Positions 9,226-17,184 of a stretch of DNA of 33,615 nucleotides are shown piece by piece. The translations under genes were made by a program, and so were the position numbers. The stretch is from Bacteroidales bacterium (GTDB taxonomy: Bacteria > Bacteroidota > Bacteroidia > Bacteroidales > P3): the NCBI GenBank assembly GCA_024681475.1, contig JAILAT010000040.1, positions 1 through 33,615 of the forward strand. The letters are read 5' to 3'. The notes below the pieces were generated by a model. The model saw only the letters and a list, made by a program, of their open reading frames with translations. It searched no databases and was not told the origin of the DNA. The number at the start of each line of letters is the position of its first letter. Position 1 is the first letter of the stretch.

Positions 9226-11847
9226 ATGACAATAACGAGAAGTGACAGGATACCTTGGATGCTGCTGGCGTTGCTGCTGGCGTTGCAGGGAATGGTGTGG
9301 GCGCAGGAGCCGACACTGAAGACAGGCATCCAGGGGCGTGTTGTAGACGCTCAGACAGGCGAAGGGATACCGTTTGTCCAGGTAGGCTTCGTGGGCACCT
9401 CCATCGGCGACCGCAGCGACATGGACGGCTACTTCAAGCTGGTGAGCGAGAATGGCGACAGCGTGGTGCGCTTCCAGATGATGGGCTACGACCCCAAGGA
9501 GATGACCATCGAGGTGGGCGTGATGAAAAACAAAGTGAAGGTGGAGCTGACCGCGCAGCAGCACATGATGGGCACCGTGGTGGTCACCGCCAAACGCGGC
9601 AAGACACGCTACAAACGCCACAACAATCCCGCCATCGAACTGGTGGAAATCACCATAAACAACAAAAAGAAGATGCGGCCCGAGCACCATGACCGCTACC
9701 GCCGTGACGTGTATGAGAAATTCATCATGTCGCTCGACGATTTCCACCCCGATTTCGAGAACAAGAAACTGTGGCGCAAGGTAGATTTCCTGGAGAAATA
9801 CATCGACCGCGCACCTTTCGACAACTCGGAGATACTGACCATCTCGATGCGCGAGACGATGCAGCAGCAGTCGTTCCGCCGTAAACCCAAGCAGATGCGC
9901 ACCCTCACCACAGCACGTCGTGTCGAGGGCCTGGAAGACATGCTGGGCAAGGAAGGCATCGGCGAGGAGCTGACAGCCATGTTTGCGCCAATAGACATTT
10001 TCGAAAACGATATCGAGCTGATGATGAACCACTTCGTCAGCCCACTCTCCTCGACCTTGGCGACAACATTCTACAAATACTACATCACCGACACCACGGA
10101 GTTGAACGGCCAGAGGTGTGTGGTGCTCTCGTTCGTGCCGACGACGAAAGAGAGCTACGGCTTCACAGGCCAGCTGTATATCGCGCTGGACAGCAACCGC
10201 TCGCTGATGCACTACGAGATGACGGTGTCGCCACACGTGAACCTCAACTTTGTGCGCGACCTGACAGTGGTGCAGGACTACAAACTGGCCGACGACGGCA
10301 CCTGCATCCCGACACGCAACGACACCTACGCCCGTTTCTATGTGCACAAAAAGCTGCAGGAAATCTACGCGCAGCAGACACGCGTGTATACCAACTACGA
10401 TTTCTCGCCCGACTGCGAACTGCTGCCCGACAGCCTCTTCTCGCCGCTGAGCAACACGGCAGAGGTGCGCGGCATGAAGCGCATGCGCCGCAAGGTGTGG
10501 AACGAGCAGCGCCCGATACAGCTGACTGCCAAGGAGACGCTGATCGACAGCCTCCGCTACGAACTGGGACGACTGCCGGAATTCCGGGCGGTGAAGACGG
10601 TGAGCGAAATGCTGGTGGGCGGCTATGTGGCCACCAGCTCGACCCGCAACGAGAGCTATTTCGACGTGGGTCCCATCCTCAACTTCATGAGCTACAACCA
10701 CCAGGAAGGTTTCCGCATGCGCCTGGGCGGACAGACCACAGCGGTGCTGAGCGACCGCAACTATGCCGACGGATACATCGCCTATGGATTTGGCGACAAA
10801 AGGTTGAAATACAGTCTGACATACATCCACACCTTCAACGACAAAAGACACCACTACCTGGAGTCGCCACGCAGCTACATGAGCCTGGGCGCCAGCTACG
10901 ACCTGGAGACCCCAGGACAGAACTTCGACAACTTCGACCGCGACAACCTGCTGATGTCGTCCGACAGACTGCGCAAGGTGCAGTATGTGAAGCAAGCCAC
11001 GCTGCGGGTGCGCAAAGAGTGGCCCAGCCACATCAACATCGACACCTGGATCACGGCCCGCGAGGTGGAACCCGCCGGCAGCCTGGTGTACCACAGACTG
11101 CTGGAGAACGGCACCACCGAGCAAGTCAGCTCCTTCTGGCAGAGCGAATGGTGCGGCAAAATGACTTTCAAACCCAACCAGCCGTCGGGCAACCACCGCA
11201 ACAAAGGCAGCCTGATGAAACTGAACAGCAGTGCCCCGACGGTGAGTCTGAGCCACCGAGTGGGTTACATGGATGGCGGATTCCTCTATCAGCGCACCGA
11301 CTTGTCGGCACAGAAGAACTTCTGGCTGTCGTCGTTCGGCTACATCGACACCAAGGTCGAGTCGGGTGTGGTGTGGAACCAGGCGCCGCTGCCGTTGCTC
11401 TACACCCCCAGTGCCAACACCAGCTTCATGCTCTCCTCGTCGGCCTTCAACACCATGAAACCCATGGAGTTCGTCATGGACCAATATGTCTCGCTCTACG
11501 CCACCTACCACATGAAAGGACTCATACTGCGCCATATTCCCCTGGTGCGAAGACTGAAGCTACGCGAAGTGGTGGGCTTCAACATGCTTTACGGCGGCCT
11601 GAGCCCCAAGAACGATGTGACGGGAGCCATGGAAGACCCGAGCATCGCCCCGCAATGGGCAGGACTCTACACCATGCCCCGCGGCACAGGGCTGCTGGGC
11701 AAAACACCCTATATGGAGTGCAGCGTGGGCATAGAGAACATCTTCAAATTCATACGCATAGACTACGTCTGGCGGCTCAGCTACCTCGACGGGCTCCCCA
11801 AGAACGAGCGAGGTTTCCTCAGAGTAGAATTCCGTTTCACCATATAA
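9226..11847 (+). CDS. DUF5686 outer-membrane protein with carboxypeptidase-like regulatory domain
   Basis: An 873-residue envelope protein. It has a signal peptide ('LLALLLALQGMVWAQ'), then a carboxypeptidase-regulatory-like beta sandwich (about residues 33-112: 'TGIQGRVVDAQTGEGIPFVQVGF', 'SDMDGYFKL', 'VRFQMMGYDPKEMTIEVG', 'VVVTAKRG'), then the long DUF5686 region with many amphipathic strands ending 'NERGFLRVEFRFTI'. Family knowledge: such proteins are common in Bacteroidota and predicted to be outer-membrane barrels; the function is not established. It lies 42 nt after the acyloxyacyl hydrolase gene and 12 nt before the next barrel gene, so the three are probably co-transcribed. Confidence 0.82.
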   Translation: MTITRSDRIPWMLLALLLALQGMVWAQEPTLKTGIQGRVVDAQTGEGIPFVQVGFVGTSIGDRSDMDGYFKLVSENGDSVVRFQMMGYDPKEMTIEVGVMKNKVKVELTAQQHMMGTVVVTAKRGKTRYKRHNNPAIELVEITINNKKKMRPEHHDRYRRDVYEKFIMSLDDFHPDFENKKLWRKVDFLEKYIDRAPFDNSEILTISMRETMQQQSFRRKPKQMRTLTTARRVEGLEDMLGKEGIGEELTAMFAPIDIFENDIELMMNHFVSPLSSTLATTFYKYYITDTTELNGQRCVVLSFVPTTKESYGFTGQLYIALDSNRSLMHYEMTVSPHVNLNFVRDLTVVQDYKLADDGTCIPTRNDTYARFYVHKKLQEIYAQQTRVYTNYDFSPDCELLPDSLFSPLSNTAEVRGMKRMRRKVWNEQRPIQLTAKETLIDSLRYELGRLPEFRAVKTVSEMLVGGYVATSSTRNESYFDVGPILNFMSYNHQEGFRMRLGGQTTAVLSDRNYADGYIAYGFGDKRLKYSLTYIHTFNDKRHHYLESPRSYMSLGASYDLETPGQNFDNFDRDNLLMSSDRLRKVQYVKQATLRVRKEWPSHINIDTWITAREVEPAGSLVYHRLLENGTTEQVSSFWQSEWCGKMTFKPNQPSGNHRNKGSLMKLNSSAPTVSLSHRVGYMDGGFLYQRTDLSAQKNFWLSSFGYIDTKVESGVVWNQAPLPLLYTPSANTSFMLSSSAFNTMKPMEFVMDQYVSLYATYHMKGLILRHIPLVRRLKLREVVGFNMLYGGLSPKNDVTGAMEDPSIAPQWAGLYTMPRGTGLLGKTPYMECSVGIENIFKFIRIDYVWRLSYLDGLPKNERGFLRVEFRFTI

Positions 11848-11859
11848 AAGCACACAATC

Positions 11860-12558
11860 ATGAAAAAAATACTGAGCATCATTTTATTACTGACGGCCTG
11901 CAGCGTAGTGTTGCACGCACAGGACGATGACGACGATGTGGACCCCCTGCGCCAATACGTCAGCTGGGGTCTGCGGGGCAGTGCAAGCATGGCCACATGG
12001 ATCAGCGACGTGGCGCCGCTGGTCAGCGAAGGGCTGATGAGCGAATCGGTGACACCACGTCCGGCGCCCGGCGGCGCCATCGGGCTGTTCGTCGACTACC
12101 ACATCTCGTCGCATTGGAGCATCGTCCCCACCCTCTGCTCGGGCATCGAAAATGTAGGTCTTCACTTCGGCGACGAACAGGGTACGCCTCACCACAGCAC
12201 GTTGACCACCTGGAGCGTGGACATCGCCCTGCCCTTCAGCTTCCGTGTTCCGCTGGAGCGCGGCTCGCTGCTGCTGAACGCAGGGCCCTACAGCCGCTTT
12301 GTGGTGGCCAGCCACAACAGCAACGGCGTCGCCAACCCCTACAAGATAGACTGGACCGACGCCGAGGGTGTGACGCACTGGGCCATGGCGGCATTCCATT
12401 CGGGGCTCCTGCTCGGCATAGGCTACGAGATGCCGTCGCATTGGCTGGTGCAACTCGAATACAATCAAGGCTTTACCGACCTGCTGAACCTGATAGTGGA
12501 AGGCGCCTACATCTACCCCACACAGGTGTCGCTGACGGTGGGCTACCACTTCCGCTAG
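11860..12558 (+). CDS. Small outer-membrane beta-barrel protein, PorT-like
   Basis: A 232-residue protein. A signal peptide ('ILSIILLLTACSVVLHAQ') is followed by an Asp-rich stretch (DDDDDVD). Alternating hydrophobic strands follow, such as 'SWGLRGSASMATWI', 'GAIGLFVDYHISSHWSIVPTLCSGIENVGLHF', 'LLLGIGYEMPSHWLVQLEYNQGFTDL' and the terminal 'VSLTVGYHFR'. This layout matches the outer-membrane 'OMP_b-brl_2'/PorT-like group, in which an 8-stranded barrel is expected. The specific role is unknown. It is the last gene of the envelope block. Confidence 0.72.
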   Translation: MKKILSIILLLTACSVVLHAQDDDDDVDPLRQYVSWGLRGSASMATWISDVAPLVSEGLMSESVTPRPAPGGAIGLFVDYHISSHWSIVPTLCSGIENVGLHFGDEQGTPHHSTLTTWSVDIALPFSFRVPLERGSLLLNAGPYSRFVVASHNSNGVANPYKIDWTDAEGVTHWAMAAFHSGLLLGIGYEMPSHWLVQLEYNQGFTDLLNLIVEGAYIYPTQVSLTVGYHFR

Positions 12559-12624
12559 AAGGTATTTCGGCGAGGCCAAAAATCTTTTTTTCAAAAAAAT
12601 AGATCCCAATTGAAAAAAAATGCT

Positions 12625-12632
12625 TATCTTTG
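12625..12632 (+). promoter_or_regulatory. -7 box of the ftsY promoter
   Basis: TATCTTTG matches TAnnTTTG exactly and lies 28 nt before the ftsY ATG. A good -33 TTTG at the usual distance is not seen; the area upstream is A/T runs. Confidence 0.6.
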
Positions 12633-12660
12633 CAAATCGAATTCATAACGCAAACTAGCC

Positions 12661-13617
12661 ATGGGTCTGTTCTCTATTTTTAGTCGCGAAAAGAAAGAAA
12701 CCCTCAACAAAGGGCTCGACAAAACCAAGCAGAGTTTTTTCTCAAAGCTCTCAAAATCAATCATTGGGAAGTCGACCATCGACGATGAAGTGCTTGACAG
12801 TCTGGAAGAGACGCTCATCTCGTCAGATGTGGGCGTGGACACCACATTGAAGATCATCGAGAACATCCAGGCACGTGTGAAACGCGACAAATACGTGGGT
12901 GTCAACGAACTCAACGGGCTGCTGAAGGACGAGATCGCCCAGCTGCTGGACCAGCACCACGAAGGAGAGCTGGAGGACTTCACCTCGCCGCTGCCCAAGA
13001 AACCCTATGTCATCCTTGTGGTCGGCGTGAACGGCGTGGGCAAGACCACCACTATCGGCAAGCTGGCCTATCAATTCAAGCAGGCCGGCAAGAGCGTGAT
13101 GCTGGGAGCCTCCGACACATTCCGTGCCGCGGCAGTGGACCAGCTGACCATCTGGTCGGAGCGCGTGGGGGTGCCCATCGTCACCCAAGGCATGAATGCC
13201 GACCCTGCGTCGGTGGCCTACGACACACTGCAATCGGCCATTTCCAAGGGCACCGACGTGGTGCTCATCGACACTGCCGGCCGTCTGCACAACAAAGTAG
13301 GACTGATGAACGAACTTTCGAAAATCAAGAAAGTCATGCAGAAGATCATCCCCGACGCACCGCACGAGGTGCTGCTGGTACTCGACGCCTCGACAGGCCA
13401 GAACGCCATAGAGCAGGTGAAGCAGTTCACCGCCGCCACCGATGTCAACGCGCTGGCACTCACCAAACTGGACGGCACCGCCAAGGGAGGTGTCATCATC
13501 GGTATCAGCGACCAGTTCAAGATTCCGGTGCGCTACATTGGCCTCGGCGAACAGATGACAGACCTCCAGGTTTTCAACGCCGACGAATTTGTCGACTCCC
13601 TCTTCCGACAAGATTAA
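12661..13617 (+). CDS. ftsY: Signal recognition particle receptor FtsY
   Basis: A 318-residue SRP GTPase, which docks SRP-ribosome complexes at the membrane. The helical N domain spans about residues 25-105. The G domain carries the P-loop GVNGVGKTT (122-130), 'DTFRAAAVDQL' (152-162), DTAGR (204-208) and the TKLDG guanine-specificity motif (268-272), ending in the FtsY-typical 'GLGEQMTDLQVFNADEFVDSLF'. It lacks the long acidic A domain of E. coli FtsY and begins with the short amphipathic 'MGLFSIFSREKK', typical of compact FtsY proteins. rimO starts 4 nt after the stop, so the two form an operon. Confidence 0.97.
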   Translation: MGLFSIFSREKKETLNKGLDKTKQSFFSKLSKSIIGKSTIDDEVLDSLEETLISSDVGVDTTLKIIENIQARVKRDKYVGVNELNGLLKDEIAQLLDQHHEGELEDFTSPLPKKPYVILVVGVNGVGKTTTIGKLAYQFKQAGKSVMLGASDTFRAAAVDQLTIWSERVGVPIVTQGMNADPASVAYDTLQSAISKGTDVVLIDTAGRLHNKVGLMNELSKIKKVMQKIIPDAPHEVLLVLDASTGQNAIEQVKQFTAATDVNALALTKLDGTAKGGVIIGISDQFKIPVRYIGLGEQMTDLQVFNADEFVDSLFRQD

Positions 13618-13621
13618 CAGA

Positions 13622-14950
13622 ATGAGACCCATCAAAATCAACATCATAACACTAGGTTGCTCCAAAAACATTGTCGACTCGGAACATGTGGCCGGACACC
13701 TCACCAAAGCCGGCTTTGAGCTCCATTTCGACCGCGAGAAGAGCGACTGCGACATCACCATTGTCAACACCTGCGGCTTTATCGGCGACGCCAAGGAAGA
13801 GTCGGTCAACATACTGGTGGAACAGGCCGAAATCAAGCGTCGAGGCCGCAAACAACGCAAACTCTATGCGGTGGGATGTCTTGTGGAACGCTACCGCAAC
13901 GAACTGGCGGCAGAGCTGCCAGAAATCGACGGCTGGTATGGTGTCCACCAATGGAGCGAGCTGATAGACACCATCATAGCGCAATCCGTCACCCCACAAG
14001 ACAGCATCGGCTGCGGCTTCGAGTCGCAACGCACACTGAGCACGCCGAGCCACTACGCCTACCTGAAAATCTCGGAAGGCTGCGACCGCAGCTGCTCGTA
14101 CTGCGCGATACCGCAGATACGCGGACCCCACGTCAGCCGCCCCATCGAAGAGCTGGTAGACGAAGCCAAACGGCTGGTTGCCAACGGAGTAAAGGAAATC
14201 ATCGTCATAGCCCAAGACACCACCTACTACGGTGTCGACATCTACGGACGGCAGCGACTGGGCGACCTGCTGACTGCGCTAGCCACAGAAAGCGGCGCCA
14301 GCTGGATAAGGCTGCACTACACCTACCCCACCTCATTCCCCAAAGAGGCGCTGAAGGCCATAGCCAGCCACGACAACATCTGCAACTATATCGACATACC
14401 CCTGCAGCACATCAACACACTGATACTCAAGTCAATGCATCGCGACATAGACCACAAAGGCACCGTGGCGCTGCTCGATGCCATGCGAAAAAGCATCCCC
14501 GACGTAGCCATCCGCACCACCCTCATCGTGGGCTACCCTGGCGAAACAGAAAAAGCCTTCGAGGAGCTGAAAGACTTTGTGCGTCAGGCCCGTTTCGACC
14601 GTCTCGGGGTGTTCGAATACTCACCCGAAGAGGGCACGCCAGCCTTCGCGCTGGGCGACACCGTCGCACCCGAAGTAAAACAGCGCCGTAGAGAAGAAAT
14701 CATGGAGCTACAGTCCTCCATCTCGCTGGAAATCAACGAAGCAAAAATCGGCAAGACGCTACAGGTGATGCTGGACCGCCAGGAAGGCGACTATTGGATT
14801 GGCCGCACACAATACGACTCACCCGAGGTGGACAACGAGGTGATTATTGCATTGACCGCAGCGAACCGCCGGCGGCACGCCGGCGAAATCGTCGAAGCCA
14901 CCGTCACCGACGCCTCCGAGTATGACCTCAACGCGGTGATCGCCGAATAG
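13622..14950 (+). CDS. rimO: Ribosomal protein S12 methylthiotransferase RimO
   Basis: A 442-residue radical SAM enzyme that adds a methylthio group to an Asp of ribosomal protein S12. The N-terminal methylthiotransferase domain has three cluster cysteines at C13 ('LGCSKN'), C51 ('NTCGFIGDAKEES') and C86 ('AVGCLVERY'). The radical SAM motif CX3CX2C is C154/C158/C161 ('SEGCDRSCSYCAIP'). A C-terminal TRAM domain covers roughly the last 65 residues. 'LGCSKNIVDSE' and 'GFIGDAKEESVN' distinguish RimO from MiaB. I use ATG 13622; a start at 13589 would overlap ftsY and adds residues not seen in the family. Confidence 0.95.
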   Translation: MRPIKINIITLGCSKNIVDSEHVAGHLTKAGFELHFDREKSDCDITIVNTCGFIGDAKEESVNILVEQAEIKRRGRKQRKLYAVGCLVERYRNELAAELPEIDGWYGVHQWSELIDTIIAQSVTPQDSIGCGFESQRTLSTPSHYAYLKISEGCDRSCSYCAIPQIRGPHVSRPIEELVDEAKRLVANGVKEIIVIAQDTTYYGVDIYGRQRLGDLLTALATESGASWIRLHYTYPTSFPKEALKAIASHDNICNYIDIPLQHINTLILKSMHRDIDHKGTVALLDAMRKSIPDVAIRTTLIVGYPGETEKAFEELKDFVRQARFDRLGVFEYSPEEGTPAFALGDTVAPEVKQRRREEIMELQSSISLEINEAKIGKTLQVMLDRQEGDYWIGRTQYDSPEVDNEVIIALTAANRRRHAGEIVEATVTDASEYDLNAVIAE

Positions 14951-15006
14951 AGGAACCACCCTCTTCCCCTCCCTTTTTGGAGTAACAATTCTTACCGGAA
15001 CAGCCA

Positions 15007-15048
15007 TCGGAGTCCTCCCATTGAGGGGGTGATCCGGACCATTTTTTT
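15007..15048 (+). terminator. Possible terminator after rimO
   Basis: GGAGTCCTCCC (15009-15019) can pair with GGGGGTGATCC (15025-15035) around ATTGA, with two mismatches. A run of seven T follows at 15042-15048. The stem is imperfect and the T run starts some bases away. Confidence 0.45.
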
Positions 15049-15066
15049 GCAGCGAATGAAAAAAAA

Positions 15067-15098
15067 TTTGGCCGTTAATAAAATTGTTTGTATTTTTG
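15067..15098 (+). promoter_or_regulatory. Promoter of the YceD-rpmF operon
   Basis: TTTG at 15067-15070, a 20-nt spacer and TATTTTTG at 15091-15098 match both consensus boxes. Initiation near 15105 would leave a ~16-nt leader before ATG 15121. This also argues against the earlier in-frame ATG at 15088, which lies inside the promoter. Confidence 0.8.
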
Positions 15099-15120
15099 CA
15101 AATTCATAGAGAGTGTGAAA

Positions 15121-15678
15121 ATGGAAGAAAGTGTAGACACAACCATACGCTACAGTAGCTTAAAATCAGGCACATACGAGTACAATTACGAGCTTGGCAG
15201 CGATTTTTTCTCAGCCTACGAAAATGAGAAATTAACAAATGGGAAGGTGCATTTTCACGTGAAAATGGAGAAAAACGAGCGGTTTATGATGTTCCATTTT
15301 TCATTCTCTGGAAAGGTAGAAACGGTGTGTGACCGATGCCTGGGAGAGTTGGAAATTCCCGTGGAAGGCCAAGCGACGTTGTGCGCCAAAATCAGCGACA
15401 GCGAAGAGAGCGACAGTGAAGAGGTAGTGGTGCTTCCCGAGAAAGAGAGCAAGATTGACTTGGCACAATGGTTGTACGAATACGTGGCGGTAGCGATACC
15501 CATACGATGCGTTCACGCCGACGACGCCGAAGGGAACCCCACCTGTGACCCGGAGATGATGAAATATCTGACCCCGGACGACGAAGAGGGATGGCAGAAA
15601 GCCGACGGTGACGAGAATGCCGAAGAGGAGATCGACCCGCGGTGGGCTGCCCTTAAAGAGTTGAAAAATAAACAATAA
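15121..15678 (+). CDS. yceD: YceD / DUF177 family protein
   Basis: A 185-residue cytosolic protein. The core 'FSFSGKVETVCDRCLGELEIPVEGQATL' carries the C-D-R-C motif (C70, C73) and the following acidic strand typical of DUF177. A second Cys pair ('RCVHADDAEGNPTC') may complete a metal site. The acidic C-terminal region contains 'DPRWAALKELKNK', the conserved end motif. Family knowledge: it is almost always encoded just before rpmF and has been linked to 23S rRNA accumulation or processing. Here it lies 13 nt upstream of rpmF. Confidence 0.88.
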   Translation: MEESVDTTIRYSSLKSGTYEYNYELGSDFFSAYENEKLTNGKVHFHVKMEKNERFMMFHFSFSGKVETVCDRCLGELEIPVEGQATLCAKISDSEESDSEEVVVLPEKESKIDLAQWLYEYVAVAIPIRCVHADDAEGNPTCDPEMMKYLTPDDEEGWQKADGDENAEEEIDPRWAALKELKNKQ

Positions 15679-15691
15679 AAAATAAATAATT

Positions 15692-15877
15692 ATGCCACAT
15701 CCAAAACACAGATTCTCGCAGACAAGAACTGCAAAGAGAAGAACGCACGACAGCCTTACGCCTGCCCAGTTCACGACTTGCAGCAATTGTGGTGCCCAGG
15801 TCATGTACCATCATGTATGCCCCGAGTGTGGGTACTACAGAGGCAAGTTAGCTATTGAAAAGAACGTGGAAGCGTAA
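15692..15877 (+). CDS. rpmF: 50S ribosomal protein L32
   Basis: A 61-residue product with the L32 pattern: a basic N-terminus 'MPHPKHRFSQTRTAKRRTHDSL' and a four-cysteine zinc ribbon, 'CSNCGAQVMYHHVCPECGYYRG'. The retained CxxC...CxxC shows that this is the zinc-binding (C+) form. It is the last gene of its operon and is closed by a terminator (15910-15936). The fatty-acid genes that often follow rpmF are absent here. Confidence 0.97.
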   Translation: MPHPKHRFSQTRTAKRRTHDSLTPAQFTTCSNCGAQVMYHHVCPECGYYRGKLAIEKNVEA

Positions 15878-15909
15878 GCAGACAAGTTTTCTACAAGGCT
15901 AAAAAAATC

Positions 15910-15936
15910 AAGGTGCCCCATTCAGGGCACCTTTTT
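15910..15936 (+). terminator. Rho-independent terminator of rpmF
   Basis: GGTGCCC (15912-15918) and GGGCACC (15925-15931) form a perfect 7-bp stem, extended by A-T pairs, followed by TTTTT. Confidence 0.9.
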
Positions 15937-15950
15937 CTTTTGTGCATCAA

Positions 15951-15981
15951 CAAAAATAAGGCTCCGTGGGGGAGCCTTATT
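15951..15981 (-). terminator. Rho-independent terminator of mreB
   Basis: An 11-bp perfect stem (AATAAGGCTCC 15955-15965; complement 15971-15981). Read on the minus strand it is followed by TTTTG. It lies 25 nt after the mreB stop and closes the purH-mreB unit. Confidence 0.88.
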
Positions 15982-16005
15982 GTATCTGTTTCGACAAGTG
16001 AATAC

Positions 16006-17028
16006 CTACTTGATAAGGAAGGAATACTTGTTGAAGTTCTTGAGGGCTTTGCCTGTGCCACGTGCCACGGCGCGCAGGGGGTCGTCGGCGATGTGGACCT
16101 CGAGTTTGGTCTTCGACTTGATACGTTTGTCGAGGCCACGAAGCAGTGCGCCACCGCCGGCGAGATAGATGCCCGAGCGATAGATGTCGGCAGCCAATTC
16201 GGGAGGTGTGTCGGCGAGGGTCTCCAGGATGGCCGACTCAATCTTGGCGATGGACTTGTCGAGGGCATGGGCTATCTCCTTGTAGTTCACCAGAATGTTC
16301 TTGGGCAAGCCCGTGAGCTGGTCGCGGCCGAGGGTCTCATAATCTTCTGGAGGATTCTCCAGCTCGGAGATGGCGGAACCTACGGAAATCTTGACCTGCT
16401 CGGCGGTGCGGGTACCGATGACGATATTGTGCTGCTTGCGCATGTATTCGATGATATTCTCGTTGAATTCGTCGCCGGCAACGCGGATAGACTTGCTGCA
16501 GACAATGCCGCCGAGGGAGATGACGGCGATTTCGGCCGTGCCGCCTCCGATGTCGACAATCATGTTGCCATAAGGCTCGAGCACGTCGATGCCGTTACCG
16601 ATGGCGGCAGCCATAGGCTCATGAATCATGCGGATCTCCTTGGCGCCAGCCTGCTCGGCCGATTCGCGCACGGCGCGCTCCTCGACGTTGGTGATGCCAG
16701 AGGGAATACAGATGACCATTCGCAGCGACGGCGGCATAAAGCTGCGGCTGACGTCGGTCATCTTAATAAGCTCGCGGATAAGATGTTGCGCCATCTCAAA
16801 GTCGGCGATGACACCGCCGCGCAACGGGCGGATGACATCGATGTTGCTGTTGTTCTTGCCATCGTAGCTTTTGGCCACTTTGCCGACAGCTTCAATCTTG
16901 TTGGTGGTCTTGTTGAGGGCCACAATGGAGGGCTCGTCGACAACCACCTGGTCGTTGTAGATGACGATGGAGTTGGCGGTGCCAAGGTCCATAGCCAGTT
17001 CGCGGTTGAAAAATGAAAGAAGACCCAT
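16006..17028 (-). CDS. mreB: Rod shape-determining protein MreB
   Basis: A 340-residue actin-like ATPase that forms membrane-bound filaments guiding sidewall peptidoglycan synthesis. Visible motifs are the N-terminal amphipathic 'MGLLSFFNRE', phosphate-1 'AMDLGTANSIV' (D14), phosphate-2 'DIGGGTAEIAVI' (159-170), and the adenosine motif 'GIYLAGGGALLRGLD' near the C-terminus. Length is normal. It lies about 156 nt after purH on the same strand, with no obvious promoter of its own, so it may be co-transcribed. A strong terminator follows at once, so mreC and mreD are not in this operon. Confidence 0.96.
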   Translation of the reverse strand: MGLLSFFNRELAMDLGTANSIVIYNDQVVVDEPSIVALNKTTNKIEAVGKVAKSYDGKNNSNIDVIRPLRGGVIADFEMAQHLIRELIKMTDVSRSFMPPSLRMVICIPSGITNVEERAVRESAEQAGAKEIRMIHEPMAAAIGNGIDVLEPYGNMIVDIGGGTAEIAVISLGGIVCSKSIRVAGDEFNENIIEYMRKQHNIVIGTRTAEQVKISVGSAISELENPPEDYETLGRDQLTGLPKNILVNYKEIAHALDKSIAKIESAILETLADTPPELAADIYRSGIYLAGGGALLRGLDKRIKSKTKLEVHIADDPLRAVARGTGKALKNFNKYSFLIK

Positions 17029-17184
17029 ATTCTATCTGATGCGAAGTATTGTTGTTACACTATTATTTTTTACTCTTAACGTAAAAGGGCTTTGTTTTGT
17101 TTCAAAAGGGCGGCAGTTTTTTTGTTCCTGACAGCGCTGGCGCTGCAAAGGAACGGGTCACCACTCTCCTATTTGTCGGCGCTG

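Noticed and set aside
9187..11535. Minus-strand ORF of 782 codons opposite the DUF5686 gene
   Set aside because: The plus frame has a signal peptide, a regulatory domain and barrel strands. The antisense product is a His/Val-rich shadow.
10116..11930. Second plus-strand frame of 604 codons inside the DUF5686 gene
   Set aside because: The product is rich in Arg, Gln, Pro and His with no domain; it is an out-of-frame shadow in GC-rich coding DNA.
15913..17016. Plus-strand ORF of 367 codons opposite mreB
   Set aside because: It begins inside the rpmF terminator and runs antisense to a clear MreB.
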